From assembly GCA_934692905.1 (NCBI GenBank), contig CAKUUM010000045.1:1-13792 (forward strand): 13,792 nt of DNA. The letters run 5' to 3'. Shown in pieces: positions 1 through 6,681 of the stretch. Positions within the stretch are counted from its first letter, which is position 1; every line of letters begins with the position of its first letter. The notes beneath the pieces were generated by a model. The model was not told the DNA's origin, searched no databases, and saw only the letters and a program-made list of their open reading frames with translations. The translations under genes were made by a program, and so were the position numbers. This DNA is from an uncultured Bacteroidales bacterium. GTDB taxonomy: Bacteria > Bacteroidota > Bacteroidia > Bacteroidales > Paludibacteraceae.

Positions 1-15
1 GGGTAAGTGTATGAG

Positions 16-59
16 ATTAGTATGTGGTTAGTATGTGATTAGTATGTGATTAGTATGTG
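16..59. repeat. 11-bp tandem repeat, four units
   Basis: The unit attagtatgtg is repeated four times head to tail; the second unit begins with g instead of a and the others are identical. A degenerate partial unit may precede it (gtaagtgtatgag). The array runs into a longer sequence that recurs at 1975-2011. It lies upstream of the promoter at 144-175 and codes for nothing obvious. Its function is unknown. Confidence 0.85.
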
Positions 60-84
60 ATTCCGCCGACCTTGTCGCGAGGAT
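48..84 (+). repeat. intergenic repeat, copy A (37 bp)
   Basis: This stretch aligns without gaps to 1975-2011 at 29 of 37 positions. The shared cores are TTAGTATG, GACCTTG and GAGGAT. Copy A overlaps the last unit of the 11-bp tandem array and ends about 60 bp before the promoter of the secreted-protein gene. Both copies lie on the same strand upstream of a promoter. This may be a dispersed genomic repeat; no function can be assigned. Confidence 0.6.
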
Positions 85-143
85 ATAGCGTGGATTAACT
101 ACTTCAAGGGATAGGTATCAAACAAAATTCCTTATTTTTGAGG

Positions 144-175
144 ATTGCCATGGTGGACAAACGGCAGTAATTTTG
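144..175 (+). promoter_or_regulatory. Bacteroidota-type promoter for the secreted-protein gene
   Basis: The -7 element TAATTTTG is at 168-175 and a -33 element ATTG at 144-147, separated by 20 nt. This matches the TTTG / TAnnTTTG consensus of the Bacteroidota housekeeping sigma factor. Transcription should start near 182, about 30 nt before the ATG at 214. This placement excludes an in-frame ATG at 145 as the real start. Confidence 0.7.
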
Positions 176-213
176 CACCCGGAAAAGATGATATCAACAT
201 AAAAACTAAGTAT

Positions 214-1851
214 ATGAAAAAGAGTTTACTTTTTGCATCTGCACTCCTCGTGAGTGCGACTATGTCTGCCCGGTTAGTCGGGTGGGGAGCATTGGAGTTG
301 GGAGGAACCACTACCTCCGCAGGCACCACCATCATTCGCCAAGCCCTCAGTAATCAGAACGGCGAAGCGTTCATTATCGGACAGGGCGGTTCTGTGGGGG
401 ATGCCCCTACGCTGACTATGTTCGGGCATGAGTTTGGCACATGTCCTTTCGAGGAGAACATGAGCCAATCCAACAACAACCTCATCATCGCCAAGACCGA
501 CAAGGATTTCAAACCCCTGTGGATGAGCGTCAGCAAACGTGGCAATTTCGACAACACCTCTGCGGGGCTGCCTACCGATGACGGCGGACTGATAATGGTT
601 GTATCTGGCAGGCACGCAGACAAGAACAAACTCGGCGACAACATTGTCATGCAACTCACCAGCACCAACGGCACCGATTTGGTATGGGAAGAGCCCTACA
701 ACGCTTCTGTTGCCAAAAAGTATGGCGCCATTATCCGTTACAATACCGCAGGCGAACCCTCGCTCTTGGCGAAGATATACACAGCCGATGCCGCTACGGT
801 GAACATGACACTCTGCGACCTGCAGACCGACGGCACCTACTATTATCTGTTGGCTGTCTTGGACCCGGGCTTGGTGATTGGCAACGACACCATCAAGTCC
901 GAAGTGCTTGACAAACAGGGCAAAGTACTGGGCAGTATGGCTGTCATCAAGTTCGATAAGGACTTCAAGATGTTGTCCTACACCAAGACGGGCGGTGTGC
1001 AAGTCAATAGTTCTTCGGCAAGCCTTACCTGTGCCGGCAACAAGTTATACTTGGCTACCTCTGTCGTCAAGGCGGATGCAGGCAGCAACGTCACCCTCGG
1101 CAAACAATCCATGGCTGCGGCGACCACGAACAGTGCCCTGTTCGCAGTCCTTTCCACGGACTTGGAGTGCGAAAAAATGATGCTCATCGAAGGCACGAAC
1201 GAGAATAGCAAGAATTCTTTCAGTCTCAACAGCATGGCAGTCATCGGCAATAACGCCTACTTGTCGGGCTTCTTCATGGGGGGTATCAAAACCGATGCGG
1301 GTGTCTTGGCGAATACCGGCACCAACAATGCCTTTGTCTTGAAAGTGGATGTGGCAGCAGGCAAGTGCACCAAAGGCGTACAAACCGGCACAAATGCAGG
1401 CATCGCTACGGCGCAACAGATACTCACTCGTGGAGACAGCATCTACCAATACTACTGCGATTGGGGACAGCCCATGGGTTCCGCACGTATCTTCTTGCAG
1501 GCGTATGACACGGATTTGAACATGGGTGCCACATACCCGCTTGTCAAATCCTCAGCTATGGAGACTACCTTTGGCGCCTCTATAGCAGGCAACAACTTGA
1601 TTTACGCGTTCCGTACAAGGGGTACTGTCAGTTTCGTGGCGGACGACACCGAATCCTTCACCTCTGCCAACAATAGTTACAAGGGTTTGGTAGCCATGCA
1701 GACCCTGTTCCGTCAGCCATCAACTCCGACGGGCGACAGCACCTCTGCCTTAGAGAATAGCCGCCCCAAGACGCAGAAAGTCATCATCAACGGGCAACTC
1801 TACATCCGTCGTGGCGACCGGTTGTTCAACGCCTTAGGTCAGATGCTGTAA
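214..1851 (+). CDS. secreted protein of unknown function with T9SS-like C-terminal tail
   Basis: A 545-residue protein I do not recognise as an enzyme. Residues 1-20 form a signal peptide (MKKSLLFASALLVSATMSA). The body has recurring segments of the type 'KTDKDFKPLW ... DDGGLIMV' and 'IKFDKDFKML', reminiscent of beta-propeller-like repeats common in secreted Bacteroidota proteins. The last residues contain KVIINGQLYIRRGDRLFNAL, matching the short 'G-L-Y-I-x-R-x-x-x-x-N-x-x-G' ending often seen in Bacteroidales and resembling a type IX secretion sorting tail. I infer export across the inner membrane by Sec and possibly across the outer membrane by T9SS. ATG 214 is chosen because the in-frame ATG at 145 lies upstream of the promoter and would bury the signal peptide. 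The gene is monocistronic, with its own promoter and terminator. No catalytic motif is visible. Confidence 0.85.
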   Translation: MKKSLLFASALLVSATMSARLVGWGALELGGTTTSAGTTIIRQALSNQNGEAFIIGQGGSVGDAPTLTMFGHEFGTCPFEENMSQSNNNLIIAKTDKDFKPLWMSVSKRGNFDNTSAGLPTDDGGLIMVVSGRHADKNKLGDNIVMQLTSTNGTDLVWEEPYNASVAKKYGAIIRYNTAGEPSLLAKIYTADAATVNMTLCDLQTDGTYYYLLAVLDPGLVIGNDTIKSEVLDKQGKVLGSMAVIKFDKDFKMLSYTKTGGVQVNSSSASLTCAGNKLYLATSVVKADAGSNVTLGKQSMAAATTNSALFAVLSTDLECEKMMLIEGTNENSKNSFSLNSMAVIGNNAYLSGFFMGGIKTDAGVLANTGTNNAFVLKVDVAAGKCTKGVQTGTNAGIATAQQILTRGDSIYQYYCDWGQPMGSARIFLQAYDTDLNMGATYPLVKSSAMETTFGASIAGNNLIYAFRTRGTVSFVADDTESFTSANNSYKGLVAMQTLFRQPSTPTGDSTSALENSRPKTQKVIINGQLYIRRGDRLFNALGQML

Positions 1852-1928
1852 ACCAATCCCTGCACAATAGGTTTGTATTGAAATAACCTGAACCTCATAA
1901 TCATTTGTAATTTATATTTTATCCGGGG

Positions 1929-1962
1929 AGAAGTGTCTAAGTGATTAGGCACTTCTTTCTTT
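1929..1962 (+). terminator. rho-independent terminator after the secreted-protein gene
   Basis: A 12-bp stem (1929-1940 with 1945-1956, including one G-T wobble) closes a 4-nt loop gtga and is followed by ttcttt. It lies about 80 nt after the stop at 1851 and should end the first transcript before the promoter at 2031. Confidence 0.85.
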
Positions 1963-1974
1963 ATTATGGTATAT

Positions 1975-2011
1975 GGTTAGTATGCGGTTCGGCAGACCTT
2001 GCGGGGAGGAT
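1975..2011 (+). repeat. intergenic repeat, copy B (37 bp)
   Basis: This is the second copy of the sequence at 48-84, 29 of 37 bases identical and ungapped. It begins just after the terminator and ends 19 nt before the -33 element of the next promoter. Only one 11-bp tandem-like unit (gttagtatgcg) is present here, so the tandem array at 16-59 is an expansion of the 5' part of this element. Confidence 0.6.
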
Positions 2012-2030
2012 GTTGATAGAGCATCTGTGT

Positions 2031-2062
2031 TTTGCGCAATTCGATAAATTATTGTATCTTTG
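2031..2062 (+). promoter_or_regulatory. promoter for the aldolase-acetyltransferase pair
   Basis: TTTG at 2031-2034, a 20-nt spacer, and TATCTTTG at 2055-2062 match the Bacteroidota promoter consensus exactly. The predicted transcription start is near 2069, giving a leader of about 27 nt before the ATG at 2096. Confidence 0.85.
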
Positions 2063-2095
2063 CACCTGTAAACGGATATACTACTTTCTTGTCAG

Positions 2096-3139
2096 ATGCT
2101 ACATTTTGATTGCGATTATATGGCAGGGGCGCACCCCGACGTGTTGCGCCGGTTGGTGGAGACGAACCTTGAGCAGACCTCGGGATACGGCTACGATGAA
2201 TATACGCAGCGGGCGGAATCTCTTATTCTTGAAGCCTGCGGCATAACGCCGAACGCAGACGGTACGCCACGCGGGCGGGTGTTCTTCCTTGTGGGTGGCA
2301 CACAGACCAATGCCACTGTGATTGATGGTTTGCTGGCTCGCCACGAGGGAGTCTTGGCGGCAGAGACAGCGCATGTGAATGTTCACGAAGCAGGTGCCAT
2401 TGAGGCGGGCGGGCACAAAGTTATCGTCTTGCCGTCCCACAACGGAAAAGTCCTTGCGGATGAGGTGGATAACTACATCAGCAACTTCTATCGTGACGAC
2501 ACCTGCCAGCACATGGTTGCGCCCGGAATGCTCTACATCTCTTTCCCCACCGAACTCGGTACGCTCTATTCTTTGTCTGAATTGGAGGCTTTGCACGCTA
2601 CCTGCCAACACCATCACATACCCCTCTATATAGATGGAGCCCGTCTTGGTTATGGCTTGGCAGCCTCTGAGGACGTCACTTTGCACGACATCGCACGCCT
2701 TAGTGATGTCTTCTATATCGGCGGCACCAAGGTCGGCACTTTGTTTGGCGAAGCGGTTGTGGTGAAGGCCCCCGGACTTCTGCCGCATTTCTTCTCGCTT
2801 ATCAAGCAACATGGTGCCCTCTTGGCGAAAGGCAGACTGACAGGTATCCAGTTCGAGACGTTATTTTCCGATGACTTGTATATGCGCATCTCGCACCATG
2901 CCGTTGCTATGGCGATGAAGATGAAAGCGGCTTTTGTGGCAAAGGGGTATCGCTTGTTCATCGACTCCCCCACCAACCAGCAATTCTTTATCCTGCCTAA
3001 TGCCGACATGGACCGGCTGATGCAACACGCCTCTTTTGAAGTCTGGGGCACACGCGGGAAGGATGAAACGCCGGTGCGCTTGGTCACCGATTGGTCCACG
3101 CGGGAAGAAGACATTGACCACCTGATTAACCTGCTATAA
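2096..3139 (+). CDS. threonine aldolase / beta-eliminating lyase family PLP enzyme
   Basis: A 347-residue fold-type I PLP enzyme of the L-threonine aldolase / aromatic beta-eliminating lyase family, close to the usual length of about 340. The N-terminus has 'DCDYMAGAHPDVL'. A GGTQTN loop at 67-72 should bind the cofactor phosphate. HEAG at 97-100 matches the family's ring-stacking region. YIDGARL around 178-184 supplies the Asp for the pyridine nitrogen, and Lys212 in GGTK (209-212) is the expected Schiff-base lysine. VRLVTDW near 327-333 carries the likely carboxylate-binding Arg328. Members cleave threonine or allo-threonine, or other beta-hydroxy amino acids, to glycine and an aldehyde. 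The GGTK context differs from the SKxLGAP context of classical LtaE, so the substrate is uncertain and I give no symbol. It is cytosolic and shares one base with the next gene (TAATG). Confidence 0.88.
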   Translation: MLHFDCDYMAGAHPDVLRRLVETNLEQTSGYGYDEYTQRAESLILEACGITPNADGTPRGRVFFLVGGTQTNATVIDGLLARHEGVLAAETAHVNVHEAGAIEAGGHKVIVLPSHNGKVLADEVDNYISNFYRDDTCQHMVAPGMLYISFPTELGTLYSLSELEALHATCQHHHIPLYIDGARLGYGLAASEDVTLHDIARLSDVFYIGGTKVGTLFGEAVVVKAPGLLPHFFSLIKQHGALLAKGRLTGIQFETLFSDDLYMRISHHAVAMAMKMKAAFVAKGYRLFIDSPTNQQFFILPNADMDRLMQHASFEVWGTRGKDETPVRLVTDWSTREEDIDHLINLL

Positions 3140-3675
3140 TGATTCAACTGCAACAAATACGAACCTCTGACGCTGCCTACCCCTTTGTAGAGCAACTCTT
3201 TCTGTCTGCTTTTCCTGAAGACGAACGTCGTGAATTGTCCGCACAACGCCACAACACGGACCATAATCCGCTGTTCCACTGCATGTTGGCAGAAGACAAT
3301 GGGCTCCCCGTTGGTTTCTTTACCTACTGGGATTTCGGGCGGTATTGCTATGGCGAGCATTTCGCCACTGACCCCGCACAACGCAACCACGGTTACGGCA
3401 GCCGTATACTCTCTGCTGTGTTGGAGCATATTGCCAAACCGCTGGTGATTGAGGTGGAAACTCCTGACAATGAACTCAGTATTCGCCGTATTGGATTCTA
3501 TCGCCGCAATGGTATGCGCCTGTGGGAGGGCTACGACTACATGCAACCCCCTTATCGCCCCGCAGGAAATGCCCTGCCAATGCTGTTAATGTCTTCTGGC
3601 GGCATAGACCCTCAGGCTGACTATACGGATGTCGTATCTACCATTCATCGGAAAGTGTATGGTGTTTGTGAATAG
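3139..3675 (+). CDS. GNAT-family N-acetyltransferase
   Basis: A 178-residue GNAT protein. The acetyl-CoA pyrophosphate-binding motif A is QRNHGYGS (81-88, Q/RxxGxG/A), followed by the motif A helix. IEVETPDN and the segment 'RRIGFYRRNGM' (116-126) match motif B, where the GNAT fold approaches the acceptor. The early 'AFPEDERRE' is typical of Bacteroidota GNATs. The acceptor is unknown; it could be an amino acid, small amine or protein N-terminus. Its ATG overlaps the stop of the aldolase gene by one base, so translation is probably coupled and the pair is expected to be co-expressed. Whether both act on one metabolite is only inference. No terminator follows; the next promoter starts 9 nt after the stop. 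Confidence 0.85.
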   Translation: MIQLQQIRTSDAAYPFVEQLFLSAFPEDERRELSAQRHNTDHNPLFHCMLAEDNGLPVGFFTYWDFGRYCYGEHFATDPAQRNHGYGSRILSAVLEHIAKPLVIEVETPDNELSIRRIGFYRRNGMRLWEGYDYMQPPYRPAGNALPMLLMSSGGIDPQADYTDVVSTIHRKVYGVCE

Positions 3676-3684
3676 TCACATGGA

Positions 3685-3716
3685 TTTGTGTATCTCACAA
3701 TAAAGCAGTACCTTTG
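3685..3716 (+). promoter_or_regulatory. promoter for the sigma54-type regulator and lptE
   Basis: TTTG at 3685-3688, a 20-nt spacer, and TACCTTTG at 3709-3716 fit the Bacteroidota consensus. The predicted start near 3723 leaves a leader of only about 15 nt before ATG 3738. A TTG at 3714, in frame with the gene, lies within the -7 element and so cannot be the start codon of this transcript. Confidence 0.85.
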
Positions 3717-3737
3717 TTTCCTAATACAAACACGACT

Positions 3738-4967
3738 ATGGAACAGAAAGATTTATTGGCTATCAAGCAGCGGTTCGGGATTATAGGCAACAGTCCCCTG
3801 CTCAATCGCGACATTGAGGTGGCGGTGCAGGTCGCGCTGACCGACCTCAGCGTCCTCGTCACGGGCGAAAGCGGCGTCGGCAAGGAGCACTTCCCGCAAA
3901 TCATACACACCTACTCCGCCCGCAAACACGGTCCGTATTTCGCCGTGAACTGCGGTGCCATCCCCGAAGGGACCATCGACAGCGAACTCTTCGGGCATGA
4001 GAAAGGCGCCTTCACGGACGCCAAAGCCGAGCGCAAAGGCTACTTCGAGATAGCCAACGGCGGCACGCTCTTCCTCGACGAAGTGGGCGAACTGCCCTTG
4101 CAGACCCAGGTGCGCCTCTTGCGTGTCCTCGAGACGGGCGAGTTTATCCGTATGGGGGCCAGTCAGGTGCAGAAGACCAACGTGCGCGTAGTCGCTGCCA
4201 CCAACCTCGACATGAAACGCGCTATCAGCGAGGGGCGTTTCCGCGAGGACCTCTACTACCGTCTCAACACGGTCGAAATCAAAGTGCCTGCCCTCCGCGA
4301 GCGCAAAGACGACATTCCACTACTCTTCCGCAAGTTCGTGGTGGACTTCTCCGACAAGTATCGCATGCCGCCCATCCGCCTGACCGACGAGGCGATGCAA
4401 CTGCTCAAGAACTACTATTGGAACGGCAACATACGCCAACTCAAGAACGTCGCCGAGCAGATAAGCATCATCGAGCAGAGCCGCGAAATCACAGCGGACA
4501 CATTGCGCAAGTACCTGCCTGCCAATGAGTTGCAGAGCGGACTCACACTCCTGCGTCCGCAGGCATCGGGCGACAACTTCATGAACGAGCGCGAGATACT
4601 GTATAAGGTGCTTTTCGACATGAAACGCGACATGACCGAGATGCGCCAGCAACTCAACGGGCTCCTCAACGGCACCCAGCAGCCTGCCCATCGCAACACC
4701 GATGTGGTGGTCTCGCACCCCGATTTCGAGCCGGTGGAGGAGGTACACGCTGAGCCCCCGACACGCATAGTGCACCAGCCAGAAGAGGTGCAGGTGATAG
4801 CCGAGCAGCCCGCCCAAGCACCCAAGCCCGTCACCATGGAGGATATCGAGCGCGAGAGCATTCGTCAGGCGTTGTCGCGCAATGGGAACAGCCGCAAGGC
4901 GGCAGCCGCTGAGTTGCACATCTCCGAGCGCACCCTCTACCGCAAGATAAAAGAGTACAACCTGTAA
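3738..4967 (+). CDS. stand-alone sigma54-interacting AAA+ transcriptional regulator
   Basis: A 409-residue bacterial enhancer-binding protein lacking any N-terminal receiver, GAF or PAS domain; the AAA+ core starts at about residue 12. Visible motifs are Walker A GESGVGKE (43-50), the sigma54-contact loop GAFTDA (90-95, consensus GAFTGA), Walker B LFLDEVGE (111-118), sensor I around AATN (153-156), the arginine-finger region FREDLYYRL (168-176) and sensor II GNIRQL (230-235). Residues about 310-365 are a Gln/Pro/Glu-rich linker. The C-terminus (about 367-409) is a Fis-type helix-turn-helix, with NSRKAAAAELHISERTLYRK as recognition region. It should couple ATP hydrolysis to promoter opening by sigma54 RNA polymerase; its targets are unknown. 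Without a sensory domain, activity may be set by expression or a partner. The ATG was chosen because upstream in-frame starts fall in the promoter. It is followed by lptE after 9 nt. Confidence 0.92.
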   Translation: MEQKDLLAIKQRFGIIGNSPLLNRDIEVAVQVALTDLSVLVTGESGVGKEHFPQIIHTYSARKHGPYFAVNCGAIPEGTIDSELFGHEKGAFTDAKAERKGYFEIANGGTLFLDEVGELPLQTQVRLLRVLETGEFIRMGASQVQKTNVRVVAATNLDMKRAISEGRFREDLYYRLNTVEIKVPALRERKDDIPLLFRKFVVDFSDKYRMPPIRLTDEAMQLLKNYYWNGNIRQLKNVAEQISIIEQSREITADTLRKYLPANELQSGLTLLRPQASGDNFMNEREILYKVLFDMKRDMTEMRQQLNGLLNGTQQPAHRNTDVVVSHPDFEPVEEVHAEPPTRIVHQPEEVQVIAEQPAQAPKPVTMEDIERESIRQALSRNGNSRKAAAAELHISERTLYRKIKEYNL

Positions 4968-4976
4968 ACACCCGAT

Positions 4977-5489
4977 ATGAGCAACGCATTGAAAACCTGC
5001 CTGTTAGTCGCCTTGGCGATAGCCATGAACGGGTGCAGCATCAGTTATAAGTTCAACGGTGCCAGCATCGACTACTCCAAGACCCGCAGCATCTCCGTGG
5101 CGGATTTCCCCAACAATGCCGCCTTGGTATATGCCCCCCTCAGCAACAACCTCAGCGATGCCATTCGCGACATCTACCAACGGCAGACACGCCTTGAGGT
5201 ACTCCGGCGCGGAGGAAACCTTGAGTTGGAGGGCGAGATAACGGGCTACACCCTGACCCCGATGGCAGTCTCCGCGGACAGTTATGCCGCCGAAACCAAA
5301 CTCACACTCACCGTGCGCGTACGTTTCACCAACAACGTGGCACCCGAAGAGAGTTTCGAGAAGACATACTCCGCCTACCAAACCTTCGACTCTTCGCGTA
5401 TGCTCAACGATGTGCAGGACGAACTCTGCAACACTATGATTACCGAGATAGCAGAGAGTATTTACAACGATACGGTGGCAAAATGGTAA
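4977..5489 (+). CDS. lptE: LptE-like LPS assembly lipoprotein
   Basis: A 170-residue protein with a short signal peptide and lipobox-like NGC ending at Cys20; Met and Asn at -3 and -2 are slightly atypical. The mature part starts 'CSISYKFNGASIDY', contains 'NLELEGEITGYTLTP' and 'TKLTLTVRVRFTN', and ends in 'MITEIAESIYNDTVAKW'. This is the pattern of the Bacteroidota LptE family. LptE plugs the LptD barrel in the outer membrane and helps deliver lipopolysaccharide to the cell surface. It begins 9 nt after the sigma54-type regulator, so the two are probably co-transcribed. As I recall, a regulator-LptE-SecG order is common in Bacteroidales, which supports the call, but I cannot check it here. 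Identity is low in this family, so the assignment rests on architecture and context. Confidence 0.8.
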   Translation: MSNALKTCLLVALAIAMNGCSISYKFNGASIDYSKTRSISVADFPNNAALVYAPLSNNLSDAIRDIYQRQTRLEVLRRGGNLELEGEITGYTLTPMAVSADSYAAETKLTLTVRVRFTNNVAPEESFEKTYSAYQTFDSSRMLNDVQDELCNTMITEIAESIYNDTVAKW

Positions 5490-5494
5490 AATAA

Positions 5495-5526
5495 TTTGCA
5501 TAGTCCGAAAAAATATAGTACCTTTG
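5495..5526 (+). promoter_or_regulatory. promoter for secG
   Basis: TTTG at 5495-5498, a 20-nt spacer, and TACCTTTG at 5519-5526 match the consensus. The -33 element begins 6 nt after the lptE stop and no terminator lies between them, so secG may also receive read-through from the upstream operon. The predicted start near 5533 gives an A-rich leader of about 35 nt. Confidence 0.85.
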
Positions 5527-5567
5527 CGGGCTAATTGGCTAGAAATTAACTTAAAAACAAAGATATT

Positions 5568-5906
5568 ATGTACATTCTATTTACAATCCTGATTGTGATA
5601 GCAGCGATATTGCTGATTCTGCTTGTTCTCGTTCAGAACAGCAAAGGCGGCGGTTTGGCTGCAGGTTTCGCAAGTGGCAACCAAGTGATGGGTGCACCCA
5701 AGACGGCAGACTTCCTTGAGAAAGCAAGTTGGACGTTGGCAGGTATCATTGTGGTACTCAGCATCTTAGCCGTAGGCATTAAGAAAGGTCAGAAGGTTGT
5801 TTCCGACGACGAGAGTGCCATCACCGAGCAGGTGCAGCAGGCTTACGACGCTGAGCAACAGGCTGCAGCAGTGCCTGAGTTCAACGGTGACGAGGAGCAG
5901 GAGTAA
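5568..5906 (+). CDS. secG: protein translocase subunit SecG
   Basis: A 112-residue small membrane protein with the SecG layout. Transmembrane helix 1 is at about 2-22 (LFTILIVIAAILLILLVLVQ), then the conserved cytosolic loop QNSKGGGLAAGF (23-34) with GNQVMG and a family-typical 'FLEKASWTLA', then helix 2 at about 56-72. A charged, acidic tail rich in Glu and Gln (about 77-112) is longer than in E. coli and common in Bacteroidota. SecG associates with SecY and SecE and increases SecA-driven protein translocation across the inner membrane. The gene has its own promoter at 5495-5526. It is convergent with the GT2 gene ending at 5932, with only 25 nt between the stops; a hairpin at 6017-6043 inside that gene is its likely terminator. 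Confidence 0.95.
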   Translation: MYILFTILIVIAAILLILLVLVQNSKGGGLAAGFASGNQVMGAPKTADFLEKASWTLAGIIVVLSILAVGIKKGQKVVSDDESAITEQVQQAYDAEQQAAAVPEFNGDEEQE

Positions 5907-5931
5907 TCATCGGCTACCGGTGCCATGCGCA

Positions 5932-6681
5932 CTACCACGAGCGACGGAGCAGTCCGCCCACGAGGCAGACGAGCATATACCACGGGTATAGCAACTCCAG
6001 CAGCAATGCAGTGAATAGAGAGACTTTCGGGTCTCTCTTTTTTATCAATGTGTATTCAATAGGAAACTTGATGAGCAGCACCACAGGGCACAACACTTGC
6101 GCTACATTTGCCGTTGCCACCAGCGTCCCGCAACGGATAATATCACTATCCGTATAGTGCGGAGCCTTGCCCGCCCAGCGCATTCGCTGCCGCCAAAGGG
6201 CACGCCACGTGGTCTCGGGGCGCACCACCGCCGTATATTGTGGCGCATCCGCCACCTCGATACGCAGACCTCTGCGCTTGAACGACTCCAACAGAAACAT
6301 ATCGTCTCCGCTGGGGATGTCCGTATGCAAGTCTTGGTACGACTCCAGCCAACGCTGACGCCGCACAATCATATTCGCACCGCTGCACATCACTGCCCTG
6401 CTCCGTAGGGCGGACTCTATGGTAAGTTGCTGAATGGCTGCGTATTCCGCTATTTGCAATCGCTCCAGCAAAGTCGGACTCTCATGCTCCGACTCCATAC
6501 GGAGTGGCAGTATCAGCAGGTCGGCATCCGTTTCGGGCACCGCGACGGGCGGCACAATATCATCATCTTGCAACCAGACGAACTCCGTCTCGGCTGCCGA
6601 AATCAGTTTGTGCAAAGCGAACTTTTTGCCTTTGCCCTCGTCATTGATACCGCGACGCGGCACTATGGTTGTAACTTGCAT
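5932..6681 (-). CDS. short GT2-like membrane glycosyltransferase lacking the N-terminal half of GT-A
   Basis: A 249-residue GT2-related protein. What remains matches the second part of GT-A: GKGKKFALHKLISAA (16-30), WLQDDD (36-41) as the metal-binding DXD, GDDMFLLESFKRRG (125-138) with the likely catalytic acidic residues, and QRMRW (165-169, the Q/RxxRW acceptor-site motif of processive-type GT2 enzymes). Two membrane segments follow at about 187-208 and 222-245. The first 60-80 residues of a normal GT2, with the 'VSVIVxARNE' strand and the 'xxDDGS' motif that bind the nucleotide base, are absent, and an upstream in-frame stop about 12 codons before the ATG prevents extension. The ATG lies 19 nt inside aroA; a GTG at 6663 overlapping the aroA stop (TAGTG) is an alternative start. 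It may be a natural short form needing a partner, or a truncated relic. It is last in the leftward operon. Confidence 0.75.
   Translation of the reverse strand: MQVTTIVPRRGINDEGKGKKFALHKLISAAETEFVWLQDDDIVPPVAVPETDADLLILPLRMESEHESPTLLERLQIAEYAAIQQLTIESALRSRAVMCSGANMIVRRQRWLESYQDLHTDIPSGDDMFLLESFKRRGLRIEVADAPQYTAVVRPETTWRALWRQRMRWAGKAPHYTDSDIIRCGTLVATANVAQVLCPVVLLIKFPIEYTLIKKRDPKVSLFTALLLELLYPWYMLVCLVGGLLRRSW
6017..6043 (+). terminator. rho-independent terminator for secG, inside the convergent GT2 gene
   Basis: A perfect 8-bp stem (agagagac 6017-6024 with gtctctct 6031-6038) closes the loop tttcgg and is followed by a run of T through 6043. The T-run is only on the + strand side, so it acts on rightward transcripts from secG, about 110 nt after its stop. 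On the - strand the same bases encode KKRDPKVSLF of the GT2 protein. Confidence 0.75.

Noticed and set aside
145..213. An in-frame ATG at 145 that would lengthen the secreted protein by 23 residues
   Set aside because: It lies upstream of the TAATTTTG -7 element at 168-175, and the longer form would bury the clear signal peptide that begins at 214.
274..1002. A long leftward open frame opposite the secreted-protein gene
   Set aside because: It is antisense to a gene with signal peptide, promoter and terminator, and its translation shows no domain. It is a codon-bias shadow. Similar frames opposite the aldolase, regulator, M49 and GT2 genes were rejected for the same reason.
3714..3737. A TTG start for the sigma54-type regulator
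   Set aside because: The codon is part of the promoter's TACCTTTG box, before the transcription start. The ATG at 3738 begins a normal AAA+ N-terminus.
5907..5931. The palindrome-like ggctaccggtgcc between the convergent secG and GT2 stops as a terminator
   Set aside because: The stem is short and imperfect and no T-run follows on either strand. The hairpin at 6017-6043 is a much better terminator.
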